Source of the DNA: Adiantum capillus-veneris
Lineage: Eukaryota > Streptophyta > Polypodiopsida > Polypodiales > Pteridaceae
Direction of reading: 5' to 3'
Assembly (NCBI GenBank): GCA_014529385.2
Contig: CM043965.1
Span: forward strand, 11,088,412 to 11,152,411
Length of the DNA stretch: 64,000 nt
A program made the position numbers and the translations under genes. Shown here in pieces: positions 53,922 to 64,000 of this stretch. The notes under the pieces are model-generated. The model saw only the letters and a list, made by a program, of their open reading frames with translations, had not been told where the DNA came from and made no database searches. Each line of letters starts with the position of its first letter. The first letter of the stretch is position 1.

Positions 53922-55091
53922 AAAATATGTCAAGAAATTTGCGATCTTGCTAGGAAAGCACCGGGCTTTTGGCTATGAGAGTTTCTGAGAGAACTCCTAA
54001 ACTATATGAAGGAGTTAAACCATAGATGCCATGAAGACTAGGGTTTGGAGGGAAGTGCAATCAAAGAAGCCCCACACTTTCTCTCTTGCACTCACACACA
54101 CAAAGAAAGAACACAAAAGAGAGTGTCAAAACAACACAAAGATGAAAACATCAAGGCTATGGTCATATCGTACCATGGGTAATATGAAAGGGTTGATAGA
54201 TGAGTTAATGTCATTCAATCTTGGCTGACCAACTAGGCTACGAATTGTTCTTTGGAATTGTAGTTTTGTGCTTACCATAATATATATATTTTGTCTAGTG
54301 ATTCGGATTAACTGTGCGTACAAATCCTCTTGGTTCATAGCAAGATAACTATGCTTACGTCAAAAGAAAAGTTATAGTCTATGAGAGGTAGTATAATGGG
54401 ATCCGGTGATAGAAGTATTTCATTGAGCCTTTCTGGACCAAAGAGAAACACTATACGTTGTTCAAAGTGTATTTTACGGCTAATCCATATGTTACTTCTA
54501 ATAGATCGTACAGAGTGAAAGCGATAGAAATTATCATCATGTGGATTATTCATCTAGGATTACTCTAGTATGTGTAAAATGTGGATATGAGAGAAGAGAA
54601 GGGAAGAGAGTTTCCCTCCCAAGCCCTATTCTTGCCCGTAGGCAATAAGGATACTGTGGGGAGAGATGTACCTGTAGCAAGGAGAACCTAAAATTTGTAG
54701 AGAGGATGAATTACTAAGAGTGAGAGAGATAGGTTTGGTTAAGGAGATGAGATTAGATATATATATATGTTGGATTAGAGATGAAAAAGAAAACAACAAG
54801 AAATCAAGAAAACATCAACGTGGAACACATCTTACTTGACAAACCCTTCGGCACCATTATTGATGGAGAGAGAAGAAGAGGGGAGAATTCAACTTTGATT
54901 GATACGCCAAGTCCACAACCTTCTTTGATTAGAGTTGATCTTCCAAGGATAGCATGCAAGAATGGCTAGTCTTCCCCTAGGATAAAGTGTAGGCTTAGGC
55001 TTATGTTAATGGCTAAGTACAATTTGGCATTACTACTCACTCCCTCAATAATTTCTCTCATCAATGGCTTGAATTCTTGAGTTGTTTTCAA

Positions 55092-55354
55092 GGAAGAAGC
55101 TCGGGGGGTTCACTATGTGTAAAACTACCATATCACGTGCGTTCAAGACATGGTTGTAAAACCCCTTATCTGTGAATTTTGTTAGGAATATAATGAACCC
55201 TTTTCTTTTAAAATCTGTAAGTTTTTTCCAAATTTGAAAAAATAATGTCCTTTTGTATATACATTTCTGTAAGTTTCAAGAACTTTAAATACCTTTCTGT
55301 TGAACTCACGTGATAGGTTACATTTTTATTAGGTGACCTCCCCGAGGGAAGAAG
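55092..55354. mobile_element. 247-bp MITE (hAT-like) in 5' LTR of G, with 8-bp duplications
   Basis: The inserted sequence 55100-55346 starts CTCGGGGGGTTCAC and ends with the inverse of CTCGGGGAGGTCAC (12 of 14 bases agree). It is flanked by GGAAGAAG at 55092-55099 and 55347-55354. The other two G LTRs have one GGAAGAAG and no insert, giving two empty sites. Inner parts are also partly inverted ('atcacgtg' near both ends). An 8-bp duplication suggests a hAT-type transposase acting in trans. It has no coding capacity. Confidence 0.93.
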
Positions 55355-55360
55355 AGGTCC

Positions 55361-55369
55361 CTTTTTATA
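55361..55369 (-). promoter_or_regulatory. TATA box in 5' LTR of G, next to MITE
   Basis: Minus-strand TATAAAAAG. The MITE begins about 23 bases downstream of its first base, close to where transcription should start. Confidence 0.7.
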
Positions 55370-56167
55370 GGTGAAGGGAACCCCCAAGGGTTTATAGAAG
55401 AAGAGAGGAGCCAATGTGAACAGAAACTGGAAAAGTTGGAAATGAGATGTCCCTACATGATGTGGGCAGACTAGGGTCCAATATTTTGATCATATCTCCT
55501 CAACCATGGCTCCAAATAAAAAAGAAAAAATATGAGCAGAAACTTCAGCTCATTACCTACGACTTCCTTTTTATATGCATTTTCCAATTCGGATTGGAAC
55601 CTTGTGTAAAAAAATCATCAAATAGGGTACAATTTTGGCAGGAAAAGTCTTCTTGTGGTCCCCTTAGTCTAGACTTTTATTTGATTCCAATGGACACCTC
55701 ATGCCATATGAAAGCATGACATTGCTCCTTGACAAAGTTTTGTAATCATGCTTACAATAATGCATTAAAATAAGTGTATCTTTAAAATCATGCCACCTAA
55801 TGTCCCACTAGGATTTGATTCCATCCTAGTAGCTATTAAAAAGAAATATAAGAAAAATACATAGAATAAATATAGATTGGAATTTACCCTAGATATATGA
55901 TCTAGATAGGGTGTGAGATAATAATGAGATGGTAGAAAGTAATAATCAATGATTGTTGCCCCAAGTTAAAGAGGCGGAGCTATTGACGTTTTTCCCATAG
56001 TATTTTTTAATGGTAAAGTAAGAATACATTACCCTTGAGATAAATAATAGGATGAGATAGATATTATTATACTTAAATATTATATGTACATTATAGGAAA
56101 TATAATTATGTATCTAAGAAGTTACAAGATAACTCTTGTAGCATGCGTTCCCACTATGTATGTGTCA

Positions 56168-56781
56168 CAGATTGAGAGCGTCCAGACTGGCTCGCAGCTT
56201 TGTTTGTTTCTCAATGTTCTTTTGGCCCTGTTTTTGTAGTGAGTCTACTTCAGCTTTGATAAGGACTTCATTTGTTTTGAGAGTATCAATCTCACTCTCT
56301 GTGTCCATTGATCTTTCTATGAGCCTGGTTAGCTTTTGCATCACCACATCCCAATCATTGGTTGGTGGCTGTAGGTCCACTGTATCCGTGGCTATTTCCT
56401 TCAACTCTACTAACGGAAGGCTTTGTAGAGATTCCTTGGGTTTTGTGCTTGCCAACTCAAAAGCTACGGTAGTTGCCTCTTCTCGAGAGTACCCTGCAGC
56501 TAGTAGATCAAGAAATATTCTAAAATTTCTTTCCTCTGGATCAGGATTCTCCTTTTTCGGCTCATTTTTGGCCTTCTGCTCTTCCTCTTTGTTCTTCTCT
56601 TGCTTGGACTCTTTTTGTTCCTTAGGTCTGTTCAGCTCCTCTTTTTGTTGGGTTTGTGGAGAGCTAAGGGGAGGTGGTGATGATGGTGGGCTGGATTTTC
56701 GGCTTAACGGTGGAGTTGGTGGCTTCTTCTTGAAATCTCGGTCTGCCTTGGTTTTTGTCTCTCTTTCTTGGCCTTCCTGCT
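56168..56781 (-). pseudogene. ORF2 proline-rich hinge and start of coiled coil, element F
   Basis: Reading leftward: 'KKPPTPPLSRKSSPPSSPPP', then a Lys/Glu-rich stretch, 'LDLLAAGYSREEATTVAFEL', and the first helix of the coiled coil ('KLTRLIERSMDTESEIDTLK'). The frame meets the LTR of G at 56167. It lies in a different frame from the preceding domain, so a frameshift occurs near 56790. Position and composition equal the hinge in D (38517-39172). Confidence 0.7.
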
Positions 56782-57995
56782 CTACTGTCTTACTTCGTCT
56801 ACCTCTTCTTCTATAAATGGGATATTCGGGATATTCTCCGCCGTGGCATCTAAGATCTCAAAGTTTTTGATATAATCTTCGAACTGATCCTGGTGAACCC
56901 TTCGAGATGATCCCGACATGGATTCTAGGGATGGCTTCCACAACTCGCTTAGATATCTCTTGAGTGCTCTTTCGGCTCTGAAAATTTCCATCAGTCTTTC
57001 GAGCCGCGCCGCTTTCTGTGACTTGGTTTCCTTGATTAGCACTTGTAGACTTTCTTTCTTTCCCTTCTTTGACTCTGGCGGCTCTTCTAGCACAGTCTCT
57101 AACCGGCGCTTCATCCTTGTGGCTACCCTGGGTGCCTTGGGAGGTTCTTCTTCTTTATCTTCCTTTAGATTTAGCCAATCATTTTGTGAGGGAGGTTCAT
57201 GCCAATTTCCTTTGGCATGCAATGCTCCATAGACAACTTTTGTTATCAGCTCATCAGGTACAATATAGGTGGGGTTTCTATTCCCCATCTTCACCAGATT
57301 GTCGTGGATATAAGCATCATAATTTATCTCTTTTGGTTTGCCTTTCTGCATTGCCCAGGTGAAAGTGGTTGCAATGGCTCCAAGTGGCATTCTGTATTTT
57401 TGTGGCTGCTTTGTATACATGTGGAAGTATTGATTGTAGAGTTGGATCATGATAGCCACCTTCTGGTTTGCAATATGTTCAAATGTGTAGTTATTCTTCT
57501 TTTCCGAGTAGACCTTGACTTTATCTCGCCTCTTTGTCACATTGTCTCCTTTGTTTGAGATGTCAAGTGCGGCTACCACCACCCTCTCTGTGATGACAAC
57601 AATCATTGTATCAGGCTTGCCTTGCAGATCGGTGACTCGGGCCACTCCATCTTCTTTGATTGTGGTTACAAATTCCCACACTCTTTTTATATCAATCCCG
57701 TTGGCAAAGCTTCAAAGTAGTTGTGGAGATCCAGCTTCTCCAAGTAATCCCCCATCTTGCTCCTGACAAATTCATTGACCTCTCGTGGTATCATGGGTAG
57801 CTCCACTGCATTTCTTTTAGGATCTTTGAATACTCCTTGGTAGATTCTCAGATCATTGGACTCTAGCAGATCTTCTTGAATCCATGTGCTTGTGGGCTTC
57901 AAGGTTCCTTCTGGGATCACAAAAGGCTCCACTTCTTCTAAATAGTCCTTTATAGTCATCCTCTTCTTCTTTGCAGCTGATTTTGCGGCTACCAT
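56782..57995 (-). pseudogene. ORF2 N-terminal domain, element F, unknown function
   Basis: An ATG at 57995 starts 'MVAAKSAAKKKRMTIKDYLE', basic as in D. The domain follows: 'NAVELPMIPREVNEFVRSK', 'LEKLDLHNYFEALP', a one-base shift near 57690, then 'VWEFVTTIKEDGVARVTDL', 'MIVVITERVVVAALDISNK' and 'NYDAYIHDNLVKMGNRNP'. A basic tail with 'RMKRRLETVLEEPPESKKG' looks like a nuclear targeting signal. The match with D's ORF2 is collinear over about 230 residues, though identity is low. I recognise no known family. Confidence 0.75.
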
Positions 57996-58160
57996 GGATC
58001 CTGTTGCACTCAGTAGTTCAAAGTTAGCGTTTTTTACATATTAGCTGATAAACTGAATTCTAACTACCCAAATGACTTGAAAATTGAAAATAAAACTTAA
58101 AAGGAACTAGGGAAACTCTGCATTTTCCCACAATAGCTTCCTGGCTTAAAAATTATCATT

Positions 58161-58186
58161 TAGACATCCTACGCGTAGGATGTCTA
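58161..58186. repeat. F palindrome copy 1 (26 bp, perfect)
   Basis: TAGACATCCTACG joined to its exact reverse complement, centre between 58173 and 58174. It lies 166 bp before the ORF2 ATG in element direction. Confidence 0.96.
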
Positions 58187-58446
58187 CCTTGTCTGTTTTT
58201 GGTGAAACTTGGCAGGCTTGTGGCCCTTGACCTGTGCAACATGGCTATGTGATTGGAATTGGGTTTGGGCATCAAAAAGTACAAATTTGGGCAGATTTAG
58301 GCTTTTGGCTCACAAATTGGGTAGGATGTCCTCAACAGGTGAAAAATGATATTCAAATGGGTTGAAAGTTGATTTACAGGCTTCTTACACCATGTAAATG
58401 GTTTTCATGAAGTCAGTTCCTGCACAGTAGGTCAAAATCACACTGG

Positions 58447-58470
58447 AGACATCCTACGCGTAGGATGTCT
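58447..58470. repeat. F palindrome copy 2 (24 bp, perfect)
   Basis: AGACATCCTACG joined to its exact reverse complement, centre 285 bp from copy 1. The flanks of the two copies are largely dissimilar. Confidence 0.96.
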
Positions 58471-58731
58471 ATTTTATCAAAATGACTTGAAGTTGGTTCT
58501 GGGGTTAGCTCTTAGCATGTGGAACATGGCCCTAATCTCAAATTTTGATTTGGATAAGCATTGGTGTGGCTAAGAGCATGTGTAGTGTTTTTAGGCTCAA
58601 AAAGTGCATCTTGGAGATTTTGGGGGCCAAAGGTGATGGGAATGGCGTGAAATTTGATACATGAGCTTGTGAAGGTGTTATAAAGAGATCTGGAACTCAA
58701 AAATACCATCTGGGGGTCAAATTGGTCATTC

Positions 58732-58752
58732 AGACGTCCACGTAAGATATCT
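58732..58752. repeat. F palindrome copy 3 (degenerate)
   Basis: AGACGTCCACGTAAGATATCT is recognisable as a shortened form of the same motif, about 284 bp from copy 2. It is flanked by 'aattggtcatt', like copy 1 ('aattatcattt'). Confidence 0.75.
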
Positions 58753-59012
58753 ATTTCATCTATTTTCACATCTGACCCCACAGTTAGCTTGGCAATGTGC
58801 TCATGAGTATATTGTGCAAGTTTCATGTGATTTGGACTAGTTTTGGTAGGTCTATGACCCATTATTGTCTCTATGATCTGACTTTGCGTTTTTTTGATGC
58901 ATATGAGGTCAACTTTGTCCAAATGTGATGAAACTTGGTGGCTAGCATGTACAGGCAATGTATACGCTGTGTGTGAGATGAGATAATGAGTTTGGTTCCC
59001 ATATATGGCCTT

Positions 59013-59040
59013 GAGACATCCTACATGTGTAGGATGTCTC
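59013..59040. repeat. F palindrome copy 4 (28 bp, one central mismatch)
   Basis: GAGACATCCTACAT meets GTGTAGGATGTCTC. The central CGCG of the other copies is ATGT here, but both arms are kept. It is about 284 bp from copy 3. Confidence 0.93.
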
Positions 59041-60515
59041 CTGATGAAATTTATATGGGAAGTGCTACTGGTACATGCCCTGAGCCCCTCTGAGTCCCTT
59101 TTAAGCCCTATTTCAACAAAAAAATCAAATAGATAGATAGAAACTCTCTTCTTGGATTTCAGAGCCTCTGAGCCATTTTGTGACTCTTGGAGTGCTTTTC
59201 GACGATGAAATTTCTTGATGTTAGTCTCTGTAGCTTCCCGGTTCCTTGGGGATCCTTGCCATATGGTTTTTGTTGACTTTGGCTTCACTAGAGCTCCGTT
59301 TGGCAATTTGTCGCTCTAGAAGCGCCTGTGGTTACGTTTACATGTCGTCGATGACTTGTGGTGGTCTAACACCATAGGAATTGGTTGTTGATGGTCTAGG
59401 AAAGCCGCTTGTGAAGTTTGGTGGCAAACGGACATGCGGTTTGGCCGTGAGAGCTAGTTGACGCTTTTTGTGTCTGATGCCGTTTCTGAAGCTTAGTGCC
59501 GCTTCGGGTCGCCTTATGGCCATGTGGGCTATATAGACTTATCGAGCATGTCGAGATGCTCCTACCCATGAGTTTTGGTAGCATTTGGGAGTCTTTCCAC
59601 CGATTTACCATTTGGTGGTCTCTTGCAGGGCTCTAGAAGTTAGGGTTTTTTCCGATGGTTTTCTACCTCCTTTGGGCATCCAAGAGTGGTCTCCTATGCT
59701 AGGGTAAGGCGGCGATGAAGTCTCATTGCTTTTGGGTTAGCCATTAGGTGGCCACTTCTACCTGTAGGTCTCTACTGCTCGCTTCCCGTATGAACCCTAC
59801 ACTAGTTTTCGCGACAAAACATCAAACATACGCGAAAAGCTCAAGGTGGTGAGCCTACCTCTCATGTGTGGATCCTGTCGGGTGGTCGTGCACATCGTAG
59901 AAGCTGCTGGAAGTCCGGTTCGCTCTAGGTGGCAAGAGCTCTCTCTCAAGAAGGCAATAGTAGAAATGAGCTTTAAATGAAGTGAAAAAATCTTATAATG
60001 GGGTTCCCCAAACCACATTCCATGAAATTTGACATGTGCTCCCAACTTCTTGCGAGATGCGGTTTAGACTCGAAAAATTCTTGATTTGGACTCCATTTGC
60101 CTAGTTTTCGAGAAATTTGACGTTTCGGTCAAAATCTGGCCAAAACACGCTTTCCGCTTCATTCACATAATTGTACCCCCATTGTACCATAGGTTTTCCT
60201 ATAGTCACTGATTATCCCCATATTTTTTTGTTTTTCATTACGATCGTATTTCACCTGCTTTTTGTAGTTTTAAAGTTTTTCTACCGATAATTAGTAAAAA
60301 TAAAAAGAAAATAGCAAATTAAACCCAAAAAATCCCCAAAAATCATAATAACTCAAAAACATCATTGCAAAACACTATATACACTCACATGCAATTTTTA
60401 TGGCCGGATTTCTCTGTTTTATCAATAATTTGCCAATCAAACGACAATCCTCTAAAATTAGTCGAAAAACATGCCCTTTTTTTCTCTTTTTACCATTGGG
60501 TCCGCATTTGAGAAT

Positions 60516-60639
60516 GCTTCCCCCCCTCCTAGCCGGAGTCCCCCCTGACGACAAGGTATTGCCTCGGTGTATGTGTCATGCATGGGTTAAAAATTTTGCT
60601 AATGCTCGGCCGTGTAATGTGGCCCTATATGATGCATAC
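60516..60639 (-). other. Conserved non-coding block with polypurine tract, element F
   Basis: Minus-strand words 'agggccacattacacgg', 'acccatgcatgacacata' and 'ccttgtcgtcagggggga', ending in TAGGAGGGGGGAAG (near 60518-60531), repeat the order of the block at 35084-35180 in D. It is the only clearly alignable non-coding DNA between the two elements. Confidence 0.7.
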
Positions 60640-62673
60640 GCGGTGTCGTGCTGTGACACGTACATAGTGGGAACGCATGCTATAAGATCTATCTTGTATT
60701 TTTTTTAGATACATAATTATATTTCATATAATATACATATGCATATGTAAGTATAAAAATAAGCTTTCTATCTCATCTTATTATTTATCTCAAGGGTAAT
60801 GTATTCTTACTTTACCATCAAAAAATACTATGGGAAAAGTGTCAATAGCTCCGCCTCTTTAACTTGGGGCAAAAAGCATTGATTCTTTATTTCTACTATT
60901 TCATTATCATCTCACACCCTAGCTAGATCCTATATCTAGGGTAAACTCCAATATATATATATTCTATGTATTTTTTATACTTTTCTTATATTTATTTTTA
61001 AATAGCTACTAGGAGAGAATCAAATCCTAGTGGGACACTAGGTGGCATGATTTCAAAGATACACTTATTTTAATGCATTATTGCAAGCATGGTTACAAAA
61101 CTTTGTCAAGGAGAAATGTCATGCTTTCATATGGCATGAGGTGTCCTTGGGAATTAAATGAAAGTCAAGGCTAAGGAGACCACATGAAGACTTTTGCTGC
61201 CATAAATGGACCCTATTTTGATGAATTTTTTACACAAGGTTCCAATCCGAATTGGAGAATGATTTTAAAATGAAAATCGTAGCTAATGAGATGAAGTTTT
61301 TGCCCATATTTTTACTTTTTTATTTGGAGCTACGGTTGAGGAGATATGATCAAAATACTGGACCCCAGTCTGCCCACATCATGCAGGGACAACTCATTTC
61401 CAACTTTTCCAATTCCTGTTCACACTGGCTCCTCTCTTCTTGTGTAAACCCTTGGGGGTTCCCTTCACCTATAAAAGGGGACCTCTTCTTCCTTGAAAAA
61501 ACAAAAAAAGAACTCAAGCATTCAAGCCATTGATGAGAGGAATTCTCGAGGGAGTGAGTAGTAATGCCTAATTGTACTTAGCCATTAACATAAGCCCAAG
61601 CCTACACTTTCTCCTAGAGGGAGACTAGCCATTCTTGCAACAAGCTAACCTTGGAAGATCAACTCTAATCAAAGAAGGTCTTGCACTTGGTGTATCAATC
61701 AAAGTGGAATTATCCACTCTTCTTCTCTCTCCCATCAATAATGGTGCCGAAGGGTTTCAAGTAAGATGTGTTCTACATTGATGTTTTCTTGATTTCTTGT
61801 TGTTTTCATTTTCATCTCTAATCCAACATATATATATATATATATATGTATCTAATCTCATCTCCTTAACCAAGCCTATCTCTCTCATTCTTAGTAATTC
61901 ATCCTCTCTAGGTTCTCTTTGCTACAGGTACATCTCTCCCCGCAGTATCCTTATTGCCTACGGGCAAGAATAGGGCTTGGGAGGGAAACTTCTCATCTCT
62001 TCACTTCTCTCATATCTACATTTCTCACATACTATCCTAGATGAATAACCCACATGATGATCATTTCTATCGCTTTCACTCTGTACAATCTATTAGAATT
62101 AACGTATGGATTAGCTGAAAAATACACTTTCAACAACGTATAGTGTTTCTCTTTGGCCCAGAAAGGCTTAATGAAATACTTCTATCACCGGATCCCATCA
62201 TACTACCTCTCATAGACTATAATTTTTCTTTTGATGTAAGCGTCGTTATCTTGCTATGAACCAAGAGGATTTGTACACACAATTAATCCCAATCACTAGA
62301 CAAAATATATATATTATGGTAAGCACAAAACTACAATTCCAAAGAACAATTCATAGCCTATTTGGTCAGCCAAGATTGAATGCCATTAACTCATCCATTA
62401 ACCCTTTCATATTACCCATGATACGATATGACCATAGCCTTGATGTTTTCATCTTCGTATTGTTTTGACATTCTCTTTTGCGTTCTTTCTTTGTGTGTGT
62501 GAATGCAAGAGAGAAAGAGTGAGTCTTCTTTGATTGCACTTCTTTCCAAACCCTAGTCTTCATGGCATCTATGGTTTAACTCCTTCATATAGTTTTTGTT
62601 GAGTTCTCTCACAAACTCTCACAGCCATAAGCCCGGTGCTTTCCTGGCAAGGCCGCAAATTTCTCGACAGCGG
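60640..62673 (+). mobile_element. Solo LTR H (G family, + orientation), with target duplication
   Basis: A lone LTR of the G family (60644-62669) lies in the opposite orientation to G. It starts TGTCGTGCTGTGACACG and ends TTTCTCGACA. GCGG flanks both sides (60640-60643, 62670-62673); a five-base match fails at the edge. It has a TATA box at 61470-61477 and no internal region, as produced by LTR-LTR recombination. Its termini define the true ends of the family. No gene is present in this 2-kb stretch. Confidence 0.9.
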
Positions 62674-63397
62674 ACAATGCATGAAAAAATCAATGCTGTG
62701 CAAGAGGAGGGTATACGCAATATGCTTATTGGCATTTGACGTCGAGGTTTCCTGTTTGTTGTTGATTTGGTTGGCAGATTTTCTTTGCAAGGAAAAGTTG
62801 TAAATCTACAGCTCTCTGTTTGATTGTCTTTGTTACAAAAGTCGCTTGGTTTGCCACTACTATCGATATGGCCATGGTTGTCTCCTTGGAGAGAATTGTC
62901 ATGGCGGAATTGGCCATAGTCTGTGTCTCTTTTGCTTTCCATTTGTAGCTTTGTTTTGGAGGTCTTTGTAGGTTTATTGCTACTTTTGTGGTTTTCATTG
63001 TTGTGCTGGTGATTGGCACCCACATGGATCAATTTGCCGGTTTCGTATGTAGTGTGTGTCTGCATGCCGATGTTGCTTGTACTAAAGGGAGTTCCTGTTG
63101 CTTGGGTTTCGGGATCCAAATGCGAGTCGCATTTAGGTTGTTACTGAGCATTCTCTTTGGGATCCATATCTGTTTTATTCCCTTGGTTATTGGTTGAACT
63201 GTGTGCTTCTGTTGACTTCTTCTGTTGTATTGCATGTAGGCCATGTCACCTTTATCCTTCCGCACCCATACTTGTTTTTCGCGTGTTGCTAACCCTGGTC
63301 TTTGCACTGCGGTCTGTGTTGTTTTATGTTTGTAGTGAACATGGTTGGCAGTTTTCTGGTTGTTCTCCATGGGTATCGTGTTGTTCTTTAGTGGCAC
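62670..63397 (-). pseudogene. W-x-P/R-K tail after PR2, element F
   Basis: The minus-strand frame in phase with PR2 after a TAG has 'KQVWVRKDKGD', 'IKQIWIPKRMLSN' and 'ATRIWIPKPK', a repeated W-[IV]-[RP]-K motif like D's 'VWIRK', 'IWLPK' and 'KWVPK'. The frame ends at 63029. Another open frame (63119-62619) is Thr/Asn/Lys-rich; I cannot tell whether it is the shifted continuation. The solo LTR H interrupts the element at 62669. Confidence 0.6.
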
Positions 63398-64000
63398 CTA
63401 TCCTTTTGGTTCTTTATCCAGTGATTGCATTGCTACCATCTGGTTCTTCCGGGGTTGCTGAGCAAAGGTTACCACCTGTTGTTCTTTTGCATGCTGAATT
63501 TTGACTGCATCTGCATTACAATCTATTTGCACATTATACTCCTTTTGCCAAGGCTGTCCCAACAACATGGGGTGTTGTGTGCTTTCATCCTGAACCACAT
63601 AAAACTTGTGTGGGTAAATATATTGATGTATTTGTACATGCAATATAGTCCAGCCTAATGTTTTTAGCGAATGTGATGTACTACTTTCTAGCACTTGTGG
63701 AGTATGATGTAGTTGATCTTTGGGCTTGAGTTGTTTGTATAATTTGTAAGAGATCAAATTTGCTTGAGCTCCAAAATCAAGCAATGCCGTCGATTCAACT
63801 TGATTGCTACCCACTTTGACTGCAATTATTGGCTCCACTGTGTCTTCACCAAAATTCTTTAGTCGAATAGCATTTATTCGCAACGATGATCCACATTGTT
63901 GTTGTTGTCGTAGAAGCCTTCTTTTTGCAATGCGTTCTTTTGCTTCTGCTTGGGCTTCTTCTTGTACCCTCTGTTTCTCCTTCATCCATTGTTTTTCTTG
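63398..64000 (-). CDS. Second retropepsin-like domain (PR2), element F
   Basis: The frame is open from the window edge to TAG at 63395-63397. A charged helix ('KEKQRVQEEAQAEAKERIAK') leads to 'IIAVKVGSNQVESTALLDFG' (Asp in D-F-G-A) and 'AQANLISYKLYKQLKPKD', then 'HKFYVVQDESTQHPMLLGQP'. The helix-plus-domain layout equals D at 33990-34600. The triplet is again non-canonical, with Phe where Thr or Ser is required, so it may be a folded but inactive protease-like domain. The integrase is expected just beyond the window edge. Confidence 0.75.
   Translation of the reverse strand, partial: QEKQWMKEKQRVQEEAQAEAKERIAKRRLLRQQQQCGSSLRINAIRLKNFGEDTVEPIIAVKVGSNQVESTALLDFGAQANLISYKLYKQLKPKDQLHHTPQVLESSTSHSLKTLGWTILHVQIHQYIYPHKFYVVQDESTQHPMLLGQPWQKEYNVQIDCNADAVKIQHAKEQQVVTFAQQPRKNQMVAMQSLDKEPKG

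Larger units (their letters stand above)
46143..56167 (-). mobile_element. Element G: divergent Ty3/gypsy element nested in ORF2 of F
   Basis: G is a 10-kb minus-strand element with two LTRs of about 2 kb, gag, protease, RT, RNase H and integrase. It lies within the coiled-coil coding of F's ORF2. Motifs are unlike those of the other families (protease DHGS, RT 'PFIDDFPIKG', integrase 'DYNPEGNGKSER'). No clean target duplication was found; the outer end of the right LTR seems to lack about ten bases. Many stops and frameshifts are present. Confidence 0.9.
53928..56167 (-). repeat. 5' LTR of element G (2.2 kb, with MITE)
   Basis: It matches the 3' LTR and solo LTR H. It is longer by about 250 bp because of the MITE at 55100-55346. 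It starts TGTCAAGAAATTTGC. Its outer edge ends '...tatgtgtca' and then changes to F coding sequence, about ten bases short of the full LTR end seen in the other two copies. No gene is called here. Confidence 0.9.
57996..60515 (-). other. Non-coding spacer between pol and ORF2, element F
   Basis: This is 2.5 kb upstream of ORF2 in element direction. It has four palindromes spaced at about 285 bp in its ORF2-proximal 1.1 kb. The right part (59100-60400) is G/T-rich without recognised features. A minus-strand frame of 264 codons (59306-58512) runs through two palindromes, has no ATG at its start and no counterpart in D, so I do not call it. Confidence 0.75.
44966..64000 (-). mobile_element. Element F: second giant element with ORF2 module (partial)
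   Basis: Read right to left on the minus strand: PR2-like domain and W-x-P-K tail (64000-63029), a conserved block with a polypurine tract, a palindrome-bearing spacer, and ORF2 in two pieces split by element G. The rest of pol lies beyond the right edge. The 3' LTR is missing because the element stops at 44966 against C. Order and protein similarity match D, but DNA similarity is low, so F is a different family of the same kind. Confidence 0.82.

Noticed and set aside
46143-56167. G termini TGTCG/CGACA considered as a DNA transposon's inverted repeats
   Set aside because: The 2-kb ends are direct repeats, with a polypurine tract inside one end, a primer-like site inside the other, and gag-pol between: an LTR element.
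58512-59306. 264-codon minus-strand open frame across the F spacer
   Set aside because: It starts at a non-ATG codon, spans two palindromes, has no counterpart in D and no domain-like composition. Most likely chance openness.
1-64000. Host protein-coding, tRNA or rRNA genes
   Set aside because: Every substantial frame was explained by a retroelement. tRNA-like strings are primer sites only.

Overview
The window is a land-plant genomic segment made almost entirely of LTR retrotransposons. I found no host gene, tRNA or rRNA. The evidence is Ty3/gypsy polyproteins with chromodomains, an initiator-Met primer site (TGGTATCAGAGC), a tRNA-Asp-type primer site, LTRs of 0.9-3.2 kb and insertions nested inside insertions. 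Very large nested elements suggest a big, repeat-rich genome. One family (G) has divergent protease and RT motifs, which weakly suggests a non-flowering lineage. I cannot name a species.

Layout. (E) 1-3406, + strand: the 3' end of a chromovirus plus part of its 3' LTR. (B/C) 3407-44965, - strand: two copies of a second chromovirus in tandem, sharing one LTR (19865-22720). Nested in B's gag is a complete copy of the same family, A (7577-18708, 5-bp target duplication GTTTT). Nested in C is an 18.8-kb giant Tat/Athila-like element, D (+ strand, 23016-41785, 5-bp duplication TGAAC, LTRs about 0.9 kb). (F) 44966-64000, - strand: a second, diverged giant element related to D. It is split by a complete G element (46143-56167), which itself carries a 247-bp MITE, and by an inverted solo G-type LTR, H (60644-62669).

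What stands out. D and F are clearly different elements but share a 3' module I do not recognise from described plant retrotransposons. In order it holds: a second retropepsin-like domain after the integrase with an altered catalytic triplet (DIGA or DFGA); short W-x-P/R-K repeats; a conserved non-coding block ending in a polypurine tract like the one beside D's 3' LTR; a spacer of about 2.2-2.6 kb with long perfect palindromes; and a large ORF (ORF2) with an unknown globular domain, a proline-rich hinge, a coiled coil and a W-rich C-terminal domain. The palindromes are unrelated in sequence between D (core CGATCGCGATCG, nine sites) and F (half-site AGACATCCTACG, four sites about 285 bp apart). 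They occupy the same place and end about 170-210 bp before the ORF2 start codon. A motif array co-evolving with an element-encoded protein is a possible explanation.

In the A/B/C chromovirus, gag has no in-frame ATG. A 47-codon exon inside the LTR has an ATG and a GT donor. It matches in phase an AG acceptor at the start of the gag frame. The predicted intron spans the primer site and a further conserved ORF of about 171 codons (ORF0). Nearly all coding regions carry stops or frameshifts, so the window is a fossil record rather than a set of working genes.
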